This document shows positions 1-10,702 of a stretch of 64,000 nt of DNA, piece after piece. How positions within the stretch are numbered: position 1 is the stretch's first letter; every line of letters starts with the position of its first letter. The notes below the pieces were generated by a model, which saw only the letters and a list, made by a program, of their open reading frames with translations, was not told the DNA's origin and searched no databases. Origin of the DNA: Capra hircus (Eukaryota; Chordata; Mammalia; Artiodactyla; Bovidae). The stretch lies in assembly GCF_001704415.2 (NCBI RefSeq), contig NC_030824.1, forward strand, positions 37,009,022 through 37,073,021, written 5' to 3'. A program made the translations under genes and the position numbers.

Positions 1-561
1 CCCACATCTCTTACTTGAAATACTGGAGTAGTCTCCTAATTCATCTTCCTGCTTTCAGCTTGATTTCTCCCATCCGTTTTGCACTGATTTGCCAGAGTAC
101 TTATGTATATATGTAATTAATTCAACATGAATTATAACACTAATATAGGATTAAATAGAGATAACATAAATATCCATCTGTTTACTGCAAGTATACAAAT
201 AAATGTAATATACATATGTATATACATTCATTTTGTTTAACCTTCTTCAGTAGCTTAATATTCCACCTCATGCCTAGAGGTTAGAGTATGAATCCCTTTA
301 TAGGACATATTTAACTCTTTTAATTTGACTCTGTAAACTCTGGCTCTTGCCTTCATTCCAAGAAATTTGGTTACTGTTCTGTAGGAAAAGGGCCAGCATT
401 CTTCCAGATGCTCCTCAGAGGTCACCCTCCCGTGAGGTCTCCCCGGACTGTTTCTCTCTCCCCTCCATTTAAATGCTCTCTCCCTTGTTTGTCCACAGCA
501 CCTTTCCCCACTTCAGTGCCTCTCTCATTCCACTCGTTTTACTTGTTAGAAGCGCATTCCT
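1..561. other. No recognised feature
   Basis: AT-rich sequence with no repeat, RNA gene or exon that I recognise. The short open frame at 408-620 has no family resemblance and no splice-site or codon-use support. Confidence 0.5.
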
Positions 562-765
562 TAAAGCTAAGGGCTGTGTTTTGTCTCTCTATTGCTGTTA
601 GCCCAGAGACTTGCCTGTAGTGCCTGTGTGTGCTCAGGCGCCCGGTCTTGTCCAGCTCTTTTTTGGCCCCAGTGAACTGTAGCTTGCTAGGCTCCTCTGT
701 CCGTGGAATTTTCCAGGCAAGAATACTGGAGTTGGGTACCCATAAATGTTTGTTGAATGAAGGTT
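562..765 (+). repeat. L2 LINE 3' end, split by a Bov-tA fragment
   Basis: The left part (562-624) reads like the L2 3' end (GGGCTGTGTTTTGTCTCT, then CCCAGAGACTTGCCTGTAGTGCC). It resumes at about 742-765 with the terminal ATAAATGTTTGTTGAATGAA. The 117 bp between are a Bov-tA fragment, so the L2 is the older host. L2 is an ancient mammalian LINE with no coding capacity left here. Confidence 0.6.
625..742 (-). repeat. Bov-tA/Bov-A SINE fragment
   Basis: Reverse-strand Bov-A segment: GTGTGCTCAGGCGCCCGGTC, then the hallmark GGCTCCTCTGTCC and CCAGGCAAGAATACTGGAGT. The tRNA-like head is missing, so it is truncated at its 5' end. It interrupts an L2 3' end. Confidence 0.8.
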
Positions 766-770
766 GAATA

Positions 771-1720
771 TGGTGGAACTTTGTAAGAATAAGGTGAAGG
801 GTTTTTCTGAGTATATGCCTAGGAGAGGGATTGCTGGGTCCTATGCTAGCTCTATTTTTAGATTCATAAGGAATCTCCATACTATTCTGCATAATGGCTA
901 TACTAATTTACATTCCTACCAGCAGTGTAGGAGGTTTCCTTTTTCTCGTACCCTCTTCAGTGTTTATTGTTTGGAGATTTTTTGATGATGGCTTTTCTGA
1001 CTGGTGTGACTTCTCATTGTAGTCTTGATTTGCATTTATATAATAATTAGTGATGTGAGGATCTTTTCATGGGCTTGTTAGCCATCTGCATGTCTTCTTT
1101 GGAGAAATGTCTATAATTTGAAAAGATACATGCACCCCAGTATTTATTACAGCACTATTTACAATAGCCAGGACATGGAAGCAACATAAATGTTCATTCA
1201 ACAGAGGAATAGATAAAGAAGTTGTGGTACATATATATAGTAGAATATTACTAAGCCATAGAAAGAACAAAATATTGCCACATGCAGCAACATAGATGGA
1301 TTTAGATTGTCATACTGAGTGAAGTAAGTTGGACAGAAAAAGACATATATCACATGATATCTCTTCTATATGAAATCTAGAAAAAAAGGGGTACAAATGA
1401 ACTTATTTACAAAACAGAAGTAAAGTCATAGATACAGAAGTTAAGTCATTGATACAGAGAACAAGCTTATGATTACTAAGGGATAAGGGGCTAAATTGGG
1501 AGATTACACATTACTATATATAAAATAGGCAACTAATAAGAACACGCTGCATAGCACAGGGAACTGTACTCTGTACTCTGTAATGGCCTATATGGGAAAA
1601 GAATCTAAAGAAAGAGTGGATATATGTATGTGTATAACTGATCCACTTTACTGTACACCTGAAACAAGCACAACTTTGTAAATCAATGTTTTTATACATC
1701 AAGAAAAATTTTAAAAAAGA
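771..1720 (+). mobile_element. L1 3' end with inverted 5' part (twin-primed)
   Basis: Bases 771-1112 are L1 ORF2 3' sequence in reverse orientation (reading plus: TTGCTGGGTCC, CAGCAGTGTAGGAGG, TCTGACTGGTGTGAC). From about 1113 the L1 runs in plus orientation (AAAAGATACATGCACCCCAG, CAGCACTATTTACAATAGCC, then 3' UTR) to an A-rich tail at 1700-1720. The inverted block has its own 3' end at the left flank and its 5' end at the junction, and the plus block begins almost where the inverted block stops in the L1 reading. That is the twin-priming arrangement. I could not find a clear target duplication, in keeping with an old copy. No ORF survives. Confidence 0.8.
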
Positions 1721-2239
1721 GAGGCTATAGTGAAGATCTCCTCAGGGCTTAATTAAATTTGAGCCAAAGGAGGGGAGAGTGTAGATTGTTACAGTGAGAG
1801 GAAATAAGCTAGAGAAAAGTTCCAGTCTCATCCAGGTCCCTGGGGACACATAGTTGCTGTCTGTCAATGAATATTTTTTAAAGCCTGATGTATATAAATC
1901 TTTATTATATTTCTCAGGGATTTCCCTCTGAGCTGTAAACACTCAGGTATTGTTAAACCGATTGTTATTCCAAAAAAAAAAAAAAAGAATGCCAATTTGT
2001 ATTCTAGTTGTTTGGTCTGTGGTTTCTCTTTACTTCATTCAGTACTTTTTGATCTTTCAGTTAGCTGAATCTCAAAGTATCAATGAAACCTTTCCTTAAC
2101 GATGTCAACAACTCCTACTCTTTTCCCGCCCCCCACCATCCCCTCTGCCTTTTGTTTTCGCTCTGGTCGGTGCTTCAGTAGCATTTCCTTGTCTATGTTG
2201 GTCTATGTAGGTTTGCATCCACCTCCTCCAGACCCTACG
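1721..2239. other. No recognised feature
   Basis: Unique-looking sequence. A run of about 14 A at 1972-1985 could be the remnant of a retroposon tail, but the sequence to its left is not a family I recognise. Confidence 0.45.
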
Positions 2240-2345
2240 AGTCCCCAGAGGACAGTCATGCTGTCGTTTCATAAGCTTTCTACCACAGGACCTAGCAAAG
2301 TGACGAGCATAATATAGATGCTCAGTAAGTACTGAGTAAATATAT
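2240..2345 (+). repeat. L2 LINE 3' end
   Basis: Degenerate L2 terminus: GGACCTAGCAAAGTG then TAGATGCTCAGTAAGTACTG, corresponding to the family's CCTAGCACAGTG...GGTGCTCAATAAATA ending. It is old, and the upstream boundary is uncertain. Confidence 0.55.
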
Positions 2346-2402
2346 AATTTAATAATGACAGTGGCCTAATCAAGTTTTTGTAGGTGTACACTTAGTGACT
2401 TC

Positions 2403-2631
2403 AAAAACAATTCAGTGACTTCCCTGGCAGCCCAGTGATGAAGACTTTTTGCCTTCCAATGCAGGGGGTGCAAGTTTGATCCCTGGTTGGGAAGCTAAGA
2501 TCCCACATGCCTCATGGCTGAAAAAACAAACTATAAATGCAGAAGCAGTGCTATAGGAAATTCAGTAGAGACCTTAAAAACAAATGCTCCATATAAATTA
2601 AAAAAATCTTTAAAAAATAAAAGCAATTCAG
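2403..2631 (+). repeat. CHR-type tRNA-derived SINE with target duplication
   Basis: Head GTGACTTCCCTGGCAGCCCA, B-box-like AAGTTTGATCCCTGG, and AAGATCCCACATGCC are typical of the cetartiodactyl CHR family. An A-rich tail (AAATTAAAAAAATC...) follows. The body is flanked by AAAACAATTCAG (2404-2415) and AAAAGCAATTCAG (ending 2631), a target-site duplication with one difference. It is derived from tRNA-Glu and is not a functional tRNA. Confidence 0.75.
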
Positions 2632-3659
2632 GAATATCTTTGTTTGGAAAGATTTGAGGAGGTAATGTTGTTTAGAGATTATATCATCTAAAGACTCAAT
2701 TTTCTATGGCACCCATGTAAAGTGAGGAGGGCTTTCTGTGTGGTTCAGCCACTTGAGGGAAACCACAGCTGGAAAAAGGAAGGGAACCAGTGTTTGGAGG
2801 GGGCAGTGGAACAAGATAGGAAATCCTCAAACGAAGCTGCCCACTTGTACTCCTGGAAAGAACAGGGCAATGGAGGAGAGGTGGGAGGAAGGCAAAGAAC
2901 TCAACTCGCCGGCCACTCAGAGCTAGCCACAGTGTTTGTGTAGGAAGGGTGATTTCTGATAAAAATAGAGGAGGACTTTTTAAGTTCCAGCACTTTAAAA
3001 GCAACTGTGGGCAGTTTGAATCATAGGGTGGGTCTTTCTTTTCTGGAAGAAGAAAAAGATGTTTCAGTTTTAAAGTCAGGGGGTTGAAATGATTGTGTCG
3101 TTTCAGTGAGAGTAGAACATGTCAACAAGTGGACATGTTTTCATTGTGGAAAAGATGACTTGAAATTTGAAATTAAAAAAAGCAAATACTTTCTGTCGTG
3201 GGTTTTCTTCCTCCGCAGGAACACTTAGAACTTTGCTGCATTTAGAAATAGAAAGTAAAAATATCAGGTGTCATATTCACCACTGTTTTAGAAATAGAAA
3301 TCTTATTATGTGGGCTGGGTTTCTTAATATGGTTGAGATACACCGAAAAGAGAACAAAGGTTATCCACAGGAGAGGTATTGTGAAAGATTAGCCTACAGG
3401 CTTATTTAAATATTCATGGTGTGATTATGGAAGTTAGTAGATAAAAAGAGGTGCTGACTACATGATAAAGTCCTTGATTTCCAGTTCAGTGCCTTGTTGC
3501 TCACTTAGCACCCTCTATTGTACCTATTAGATATTTGACAGACTTGAATGAATCTTAAGAAGTTTGGAATATAAGTATCCGTTAATCATTTTATGATATC
3601 ATCAGCCACCAACAAGTATTAACAGTGATAATAAAGGTATTGTTCATTAAAAGGATTAA
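2632..3659. other. No recognised feature
   Basis: About 1 kb of unique-looking sequence. Open frames on both strands around 2696-3004 overlap each other, and none resembles a known protein. Confidence 0.5.
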
Positions 3660-4005
3660 TACAGACATTGTTGCTGTTCGTTGTTCATCACTAAGTTGTG
3701 TCTGAATTCTTGTGACCCCATGAACTGCAGCATGCCAGGCTTCTCTGTCTTTCCCTATCTCCCTGAGTTTGCTCAAACTAATATCCACTGAATCAGTGAT
3801 GCTATCCAACCATCTCATCCTTTGTCACCCCCTTCTCCTCTTGCCCTCAATCTTTCCTTTCCATCAGGGTCCTTCCCAATGAATTGGTTCTTTGCATCAG
3901 GTGGCCAAAGTATTGGAGCTTCCCCTCAGCATCAGTCTTTCCAATGAATAATCAGGGTTGATTTCCTTTAGGATTGACTAGTTTGATCTTGCTGTTATAG
4001 ACATT
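3660..4005 (-). mobile_element. BovB LINE 3' end, 5'-truncated
   Basis: The element occupies about 3670-3995 on the minus strand. It starts at the 3' terminus (TGTTGCTGTTCGTTGTTCA) and extends through the segment encoding the C-terminal part of the BovB protein, to TTTCCTTTAGGATTGACTAG. The flanks TACAGACATT (3660-3669) and TATAGACATT (3996-4005) form a 10-bp duplication with one mismatch. No intact reading frame. Confidence 0.88.
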
Positions 4006-4769
4006 AGAAGTGTAAAAATAATAATTTAGGGACTTTTCTTACAGTCAACATTATTGCATGTTTGAAATAAATAGTTGGTGTAATATAGTAGTATTCATGA
4101 CGTTGTCCTTTTATAGAGAAATCAGACCAGATGAACTCTGCTCAGATATGATTAACATTCAGAAACATGAAGCTGTAGGGGTTATCAGCTTTGAATGAAG
4201 AGTATTGAAAAAATAAGCTCCTGGTCAGGGTAATTGGTTACTCTCTCTATTTAACTAATTGCAGATAAAGCTAATTAGATATTTATTTTACTGACTAGAG
4301 ATCTTCTCCAAAGTGATTTTTTTCACTTGCTTTGTCATAACTTTAGGCAAATTCTTCTCTTTGTACCAGACTTCACAAGCATGCCATTTTTTTTTTTTTC
4401 ACATGAGAGGATATGTCTGTGAGCATAAAGAAAAAAGAAGTGTATAGCTTCTTTCTAGATATACAAAATTGTTTTTTCCCCCCGTGGAATCTTTGTTTAC
4501 AAACCAAGACGGTTTGTTATTAGTAACAAGTTATTTATGCTTCATAACTGATGGTAGTACGTAGGTTTGGAGCATGGTGGAAAACAGCCCAGATGTCAAT
4601 GTTTTTACTGTAGATATTCTGAAAAGAATTAAAACTAGCTTTTTTATTTTTCATAGCATGTTTAGGGAAGCCTTTTGGAGGGTTATTATTTGGGGTTAAA
4701 TTGCTTCAGTGAATCCATGGTTTCTACCTGGAGTTTTTCTCCTTGGTAGAGCAACCCCTCTCCACTTAG
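4006..4769. other. No recognised feature
   Basis: AT-rich unique-looking sequence with a T-run near 4387-4400. Nothing else is seen. Confidence 0.5.
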
Positions 4770-4985
4770 GGGCCTGCATTCTGACCCCTGGTTTCCAACT
4801 CCAGTCCTGCCATTTATTTCTAGCACTACTTTCATTTAGTGACTCTGCTACTCAGCCTTTCTGAGCCTCAGTCTCCTCATTCATAAAATGGGGCAAATAG
4901 CAGTAAGGTTATTTGTTTGAAGATTTAATGAGATGCAATTAAGACCCTTAGCAGGGTACCCTGAGTAGCCCATTGTAACATTCAC
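4770..4985 (+). repeat. MIR SINE
   Basis: Plus-strand MIR. The central GAGCCTCAGTCTCCTCATTC followed by ATAAAATGGGGCAAATA is the diagnostic core. It is followed by GATTTAATGAGATGCA and a degenerate 3' part. This is an ancient mammalian tRNA-derived SINE. Confidence 0.8.
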
Positions 4986-5707
4986 TGGAGATGCTTGAGT
5001 ATTGTAGCTGGAGTTGGTGTTTCTACTCTTGCGTTCAGCCATCCTTCTTCTTATGTTTTTCTTTTTCTCAGATCAACCTGTCACTCAACTTTCTCAAGTG
5101 CACTTGTCTGTCCTTTTCTGGTTAATTTATTTTTTATACACGGCTGTAGAGCATAGCCTATAAAATAGTGGGGCTGGTTTCCATGTGACGATTTTGGGAT
5201 AGATCTCATAATAATTACACCTCCTACAATATGTATGTAAATCACTTATTTAAGCATGAAAACATTATTTTATGTGTGGAGCAAACTCTCTTAGCATAAT
5301 TTGAATGTTCACCTATGTGTTCCTGAATATTCACCATCTCATACCTGCACATTTTGACTCATGCTTGCTCCTATATATTCTTGTTTAATCATTTTTCCTC
5401 TGGTTTCTAGCTGTTGATATATTTTCTCCTTGTATTGTATTAGAATTAATATTTCTTCTAATATTGCTTATTTGTGATGCTCATTATTTTTTATTGTGCC
5501 CCCAATACCCTTTGATCCAATGAGGTACAAAGGGAAGAGAGTTAACATTAATTCAGAGATGGCAGCAGAAAGAGAAAGAACAAACTGGCACCTCTCCTCC
5601 CCTCCCCTGCTGCCGATGCTTTCTGAGGTGATGGATTGAAGACTGTCCTGTGTGCTGGTGACCGGGGAGGGACAATGAAGGGGCTGGAGGAGTTTTGTTT
5701 TCCAAGT
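4986..5707. other. No recognised feature
   Basis: AT-rich sequence to about 5480, then more mixed sequence. No repeat or exon recognised. Confidence 0.5.
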
Positions 5708-5971
5708 GCTTCCCAATTGTTGTTCAGTTGCTAAATTGTGTCCGACTCTTCCTGACCCCATGGACTGCAGCATGCCAGGCTTCCCTGTCCTTCGCCATCT
5801 CCCAGAACTTGCTCAAACTCATGTCCATTGAGTCAATGATGCCATCCAACCATCTCATCCTCTGTTGTCCCCGTTCCCGCTCCCTTCAGTCTTTCCTAGC
5901 ATCACGGTCTTTTCCAGTGTGTGGACTCTTCACATCAGGTGGCCAAAGTATTAGAGCTTCAGCTTCCCAAT
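5708..5971 (-). mobile_element. BovB LINE 3' end with 10-bp target duplication
   Basis: Minus-strand BovB body at 5718-5961, from TGTTGTTCAGTTGCTAAATT at its 3' end to TTAGAGCTTCA. GCTTCCCAAT is repeated perfectly at 5708-5717 and 5962-5971. The copy is short (about 244 bp) and 5'-truncated, with several substitutions in the C-terminal coding part. Confidence 0.9.
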
Positions 5972-6118
5972 ACCCACTGGATAATATCAAAGCTCCTCAG
6001 TGTGGGTCACATATTCTCTGAGGCCTGGGTCCTTGCACCCTCTTCAACCTTAACTTTTAAAATATCTGCTATATTTTAAATTTATACCCTGGTACCCTGG
6101 TTGTAGTTGTCCACACAC

Positions 6119-6142
6119 CTCCCCCCCCCCAACCGCCCCCCA
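6119..6142. repeat. C-rich low-complexity tract
   Basis: An uninterrupted C10 run, AACCG, then C6. Simple sequence beside an L2. Confidence 0.8.
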
Positions 6143-6164
6143 CTTAGAAAGTATGTATCTTTTT

Positions 6165-6500
6165 TCACACTCTTTGTAACTTGTAATGTTCCCCTGCTCT
6201 TCTTCACCTTGCTGACTGCGCATCTCCAGCCCATCTTTCAAAGCTCAGTCTAGCGGTTGTCTCCTCCAGGAAGCCTCCCTGAATAGCCTTTCCCTTCTTC
6301 ATACTGGACCAAGCGCCTGCCTTTTGCATGGATGCCACTGCACACTGGAAATGACTGTCACTGTGCCCTCCCTTACTTTGGAATGGTCTGTTCATGGGTC
6401 TCTTTTCTCTGATGGACTAAAGTCTATGACTGCTGGGACCAGAGCATATTCATTTGTCTCCCCACTGTGTAGCTCAGTGCTTGGTGCAGTGTGCCCAAGC
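6165..6500 (+). repeat. L2 LINE 3' region
   Basis: About 335 bp of plus-strand L2: CCAGGAAGCCTCCCTGAATA, then TTTGTCTCCCCACTGTGTAG, then CTCAGTGCTTGGTGCAGTGTG. These correspond in order to the family's GGAAGCCTTCCCTGA, GTCTCCCCACTAGA and CCTAGCACAGTGCCTGG segments. The final A-rich repeat terminus is missing. Confidence 0.72.
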
Positions 6501-9385
6501 CAGAGTTATTAATATGCATAGAACTTTTAACACTGACCTCACTGGGGTCTCGGGGGATGGAGAGACAGTGATGTGCTAACCCATATATTCTTTTCATGGG
6601 GCTGCCTGACTGTGGCCTCAACACTGGAATTCCTTCCAAACAACCAAACTGGCTGGATAACCCAATCCTTCTCCGATCTGTGGTATTACTCCAGCAGTGA
6701 CTGTTTTCCTAACTTTGAATTCATATCTTTACATTATTTGTAGACTTTCTTCTTTATGTTGTAACATAGCTTGTTTGCTGACAACATGTATTTCCCATTT
6801 AGTCATTTCTTTTCCAGGATGCTTATTAAGATGACGGACTTTCTAAACACAGGAGACAATTGCCAATGAAATACCTGAAAGAAAATGAGCCACGCAGCAG
6901 ATTTTCTCCTAGAAGAAGCCCGTAGGCACATGGTAGCATGCCTCTCAGTACAAACACAAACAAGCAATTACCTGAGCTGCTTCCTGTGGGAAACTCAGCA
7001 TCCTACCACCCAGGGTGATGACTCCTGGGATTTTTTTGGAGGGGTTGCATCATTGTAAAGAAATTCATTCCTATGTTTCTCAACAAATGCAGATTTTCTT
7101 TTCATCTAGACAAACGGTGTGTCTTTGAGTTTATTTTCGCCTTTCTACTTTGCTTCTTTTGTTTTTTAAAAATAAATATTAAGTGTGCAATTTGAAAGGC
7201 AATGCAAAAGACTGAGTGGTGGTTGTCACAGGCTTGATAAGTAGGGAGAGAATCGTGGCTTCCAGAAACATCTGGAATGTTTGTGATATGGCAGTTGCCT
7301 GCATTGTCTTCTGGGCTTCATCATTAATCAGTGACTTCTAGAATTTAATTGATACAGGATATATTTAAATTGCAGATAGTTATTGTTAGTCTGGTTCAAA
7401 TAATATTTAATAAATATACTCTTGTTTCTTTCCTTTGTATTACAAAGAGAATTATATTAAACTAGCATTTTCAAGGATATTGTAAGAATGGAACTTTGGA
7501 TTAAATCATGTTTGGAAATATTAGTGAGACTAGGTCTTACCAATTCATCTAGTGAAATAATGGTATATCTAGTCCTAGCAGATAAAAATCTACCCTATGA
7601 ATTGGTAACTCATTATAATTTTTAGAGTATTGAGAATCCTGAGTTTGTATTTTCCACTTTATATTAGATAAAATACTAGTCATTCTTTTGTCGTTTGTAT
7701 CTGGAAGTTCAGATTCAAATTTTGACATTAGCTGCTTCATGTAAGAGAATTTTCAATTCATCTTGAGCTTTTTGTAAAAAAACATTATTTGACTTAAAAA
7801 TCCTCAAGTTGTACTTTTCCCTGAAAACTGGTAATATTTTTTATTTTAGTTATTGTTGTTCAGTCACTTAGTCATGATGACTCTATTATTTTAGTGATGG
7901 CAGTTCAATCAATAGTTTCATGAAATTTGAAGTTTAAGAAAGAATTGCTAACTTCAAAATGTAGATGTATGTAAAAATTTTAACACATGGATTAGAGACA
8001 AATGATAAAATGTTGTTTTTCCATCCGGAAGTAACAGATTTTAATAGAAAGTCTTTATTTCATTTCATAAATAATGTGTTTTTTTTTCAGGTAGTTACAG
8101 AAAACTTGTTGTCCTAATGCTGAGAAGCAAACACTTTAAGAGGTTTGTGATTATTATTATTCTCTAGTACAAAGTTTGTTTCTCATCCCTTTCTGAAGTT
8201 TCATGGTGGAAATAAGGTGTTTCTTTGCATATGAATATGTTAATCATCTATACCCCAATATAAAATATAAAGCTTAAAAAAGAGAGACAACAGTTTGCTT
8301 GGAGAGTTAGTGTCTAATACAGATGGGGTGTTTGAAAATAGACACTTCGAATTTAAAATTGAAGACTGTTGGATTGGCATTTCTGTCCCCTTTGGTTGAG
8401 TATCTACAAGCAGTTCCACATTTCTTCATCAGGAAGTCAGGCTGACTTGTGATGAAAGATGATGAAGACAAATCCTAAACAGGGCTTCCTGTTTGTTTAA
8501 ACCTCCAACCCAAGAGAAAATCGCTTCCAGTTTCCCTGTACAATCATGGTAATATATTTTCTTTTTAGATTGTTAGCAGAATGTTTAGCTTGTACTTGGC
8601 ATTTCAATCATAGTGAAAGAGGTGAAACCCAAAAGACTCAGTGAATTCTCATTATAAATCTAAAATTGGATGACCTTTACAATTAACCTCTGCTTCTTGT
8701 CCCGTTCTCATTCCTAACATATTATTCATTAATTCATATGTATTGATTATCTGCTCTGTGGACAGGTTTGAAATAGTTACTAGGACGTATATAAAAGAAG
8801 CTAAAGCTTCTGTCTTCAGAGCTCATGCTTACAAAAATAATCATGTTAGAATATAGATATAAATTTAAAGATGGTAACTCCTCTGAAAGAATGATTAGAT
8901 TATTCTCCTTGCAAGATGAGTGCTTGTGCAAAGTGAGATTTTTAATTTTGTGAATGACCTTTTGAAAACAAAACAGTAGGAAAGAAAAGAAGTTGGGGAA
9001 GAATATAAACATATTTTGGAGGAAGACTTAGTTGTTTTTCTTAGAATCCTGGGACATCCGAATCGCATTTAGGCAGGGGATTAAAAAATAGGAAATTAAC
9101 CTCGGCATTATTTATACAGGAAAAATTTTATTTAAAGTTAGCTAAAGATCATTATTATATCTTAGGAACATATTTGACTGTTACTAATTTTTTCTAATAT
9201 TCTTTACATTATAAACTTAATGATTAGTATTAAACAATTTTTAAAAAAGGGAGGAATGGCAAGATTTGACACCTAGAACAATTAATTATTAGATGAAATC
9301 ATGCTAAAATAGTAATGTAAGTTTTGTGAATAATAAAAAAGGTCATGATATTCTTAATGTGAATTACTTTAACTCATGCCAATTG
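6501..9385. other. 2.9 kb with almost nothing recognised
   Basis: Mostly AT-rich unique-looking sequence. Two weak traces were seen: TGTTGTTCAGTCACTTAGTC at about 7854-7873 resembles the BovB/Bov-A terminus, and ATCTATACCCCAATATAAAA at 8247-8266 resembles an L1 tail. Both are too short to call. No exon-like open frame. Confidence 0.5.
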
Positions 9386-10041
9386 CTGGGCCTTCCTGGT
9401 GCCTTAGACAGTAAGAATCCACCTGCAATGCAGGAGACCTGGGTTTGATCCCTGGGTTGGGAAGATCTCCTGAGGAAGGGAATGGCTACCCACTCCAGTA
9501 TTCTGGCCTGGAGAATTCCATGGCCTAAAGGAGCCCATATGGATGTGAGACTTGGACTGTGAAGAAGGCTGAGCGCTGAAAAATTGATGTGTTTGAACTG
9601 TGGTGTTGGAGAAGACTCTTGAGGGTCCCTTGGACTGCAAGGAGATCCAACCAGTCCATTCAGAAGGAGATCAACCCTGGGATTTCTTTGGAAGGAATGA
9701 TGCTGAAGCTGAAGCTCCAGTACTTTGGCCACCTCATGCGAAGAGTTGACTCATTGGAAAAGACTCTGATGCTGGGAGAGATTGGGGGCAGGAGGAGAAG
9801 GGGACGACCCAGGATGAGATGGCTGGATGGCATCACGGACTTGATGGATGTGAGTCTGAGTGAACTCCAGGAGATGGTGATGGACAGGGAGGCCTGGTGT
9901 GCTGCGATTCATGGGGTCGCAAAGAATCGGACATGACTGAGCAACTGAACTGAACTGAACTGAACTGAACTGAAAGGAGCCTGGTGGGCTACAGTCCTTG
10001 GGGTCACAAAGACTCAGACACAACTGAGTGACTAACACTTA
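9386..10041 (+). repeat. Bov-tA SINE split by a BovB insertion
   Basis: The head and middle (9386-9535) start GGGCCTTCCTGGTGCCTTAG and run to CCTAAAGGAGCC. The SINE resumes at 9982 (TGGTGGGCTACAGTCC) and ends near 10041 (ACTGAGTGACTAACAC). The intervening 437 bp are a BovB copy flanked by AAAGGAGCC at 9527-9535 and 9973-9981. Removing the BovB and one duplicate restores a normal, roughly 210-bp Bov-tA. Confidence 0.9.
9536..9972 (+). mobile_element. BovB LINE 3' end nested in Bov-tA
   Basis: Plus-strand BovB from ATATGGATGTGAGACTTGGA to (CTGAA)n at 9948-9972. It encodes the C-terminal BovB segment in one frame from 9589 (residues FELWCWRRLLRVPWT visible). A TGA occurs upstream at 9577-9579, where other copies have CGA. 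A 9-bp duplication of the host SINE flanks it, so this BovB is younger than the Bov-tA. Confidence 0.92.
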
Positions 10042-10044
10042 CTT

Positions 10045-10180
10045 AGTGTGAAAGTGTTAGCCTTTCAGTCATGTCTGACTCTTTGATATTCTATGGACTG
10101 TAGCCCACCAGGCTCCTTTGTCCATGGGATTCTCCAGGCAAGAATACTGGAGTGGGTTGCCATTCCTTTCTCCAGGGGAT
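10045..10180 (-). repeat. Bov-tA SINE, partial, opposite orientation to its neighbour
   Basis: Minus-strand Bov-A part (AGTGTGAAAGTGTTAG...CCAGGCAAGAATACTGGAG...TCCAGGGGAT), ending before the tRNA-like head. It lies tail-to-tail with the split Bov-tA at 9386-10041, giving a 25-bp perfect inverted repeat (9973-9997 versus 10095-10119). Confidence 0.88.
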
Positions 10181-10214
10181 ACATACTAATAGCTAATATA
10201 TAGTAATAGAATAT

Positions 10215-10702
10215 GCTGACAAAGGTCAGTCTAGTCAAAGCTATGGTTTTTCCAGTATTCATGTATGGATGCGAGAGAGCTGGACCGTAAAGAAAGCTGA
10301 GGGCTGAAGAATTGATGCTTTGATGCTCCAATTTATGGTATTGGAGAAAACTCTTGAGAGTGCCTTGGGCTTCAAGGAGATCAAACCAGCCCATCCTAAA
10401 GGAAATCAGTCCCGAATATTCATTGGAAGGACTGATACTGAAGCTGAAGCTCCAATACTTTGGTCACCTGATGCGAAGAACTGACTCATTGGAAAAGACC
10501 TCGATGCTGGGAAAGATTGAAGGCAGAAAGAGAAGGGGGCGACAGAGGATGAGATGGTTGGGTGGCATCACTGACTCAGTGGACATGGTTTGAGCAAGCT
10601 CCAGGAGTTGGTGATGGACAGGGAAGCCTGGCGTGCTGCAGTCCATGGGGTTGCAAAGAGCTGGACTGGACTGAGCGACTGACTGAACTGAACTGAACTG
10701 AA
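10215..10702 (+). mobile_element. BovB LINE 3' end
   Basis: Starts at GCTGACAAAGGTCAGTCTAG (family GCCAACAAAGGTCCATCTAG) and ends in (CTGAA)n at 10680-10702. It covers the last ~160 codons of the BovB protein with frameshifts. A stop (TGA, 10305-10307) falls at the same codon as in several other copies here. No clear target duplication. Confidence 0.88.

Noticed and set aside
7854..7885. Short BovB/Bov-A-like string
   Set aside because: About 20-30 bp of similarity in AT-rich DNA is too little to separate from chance.
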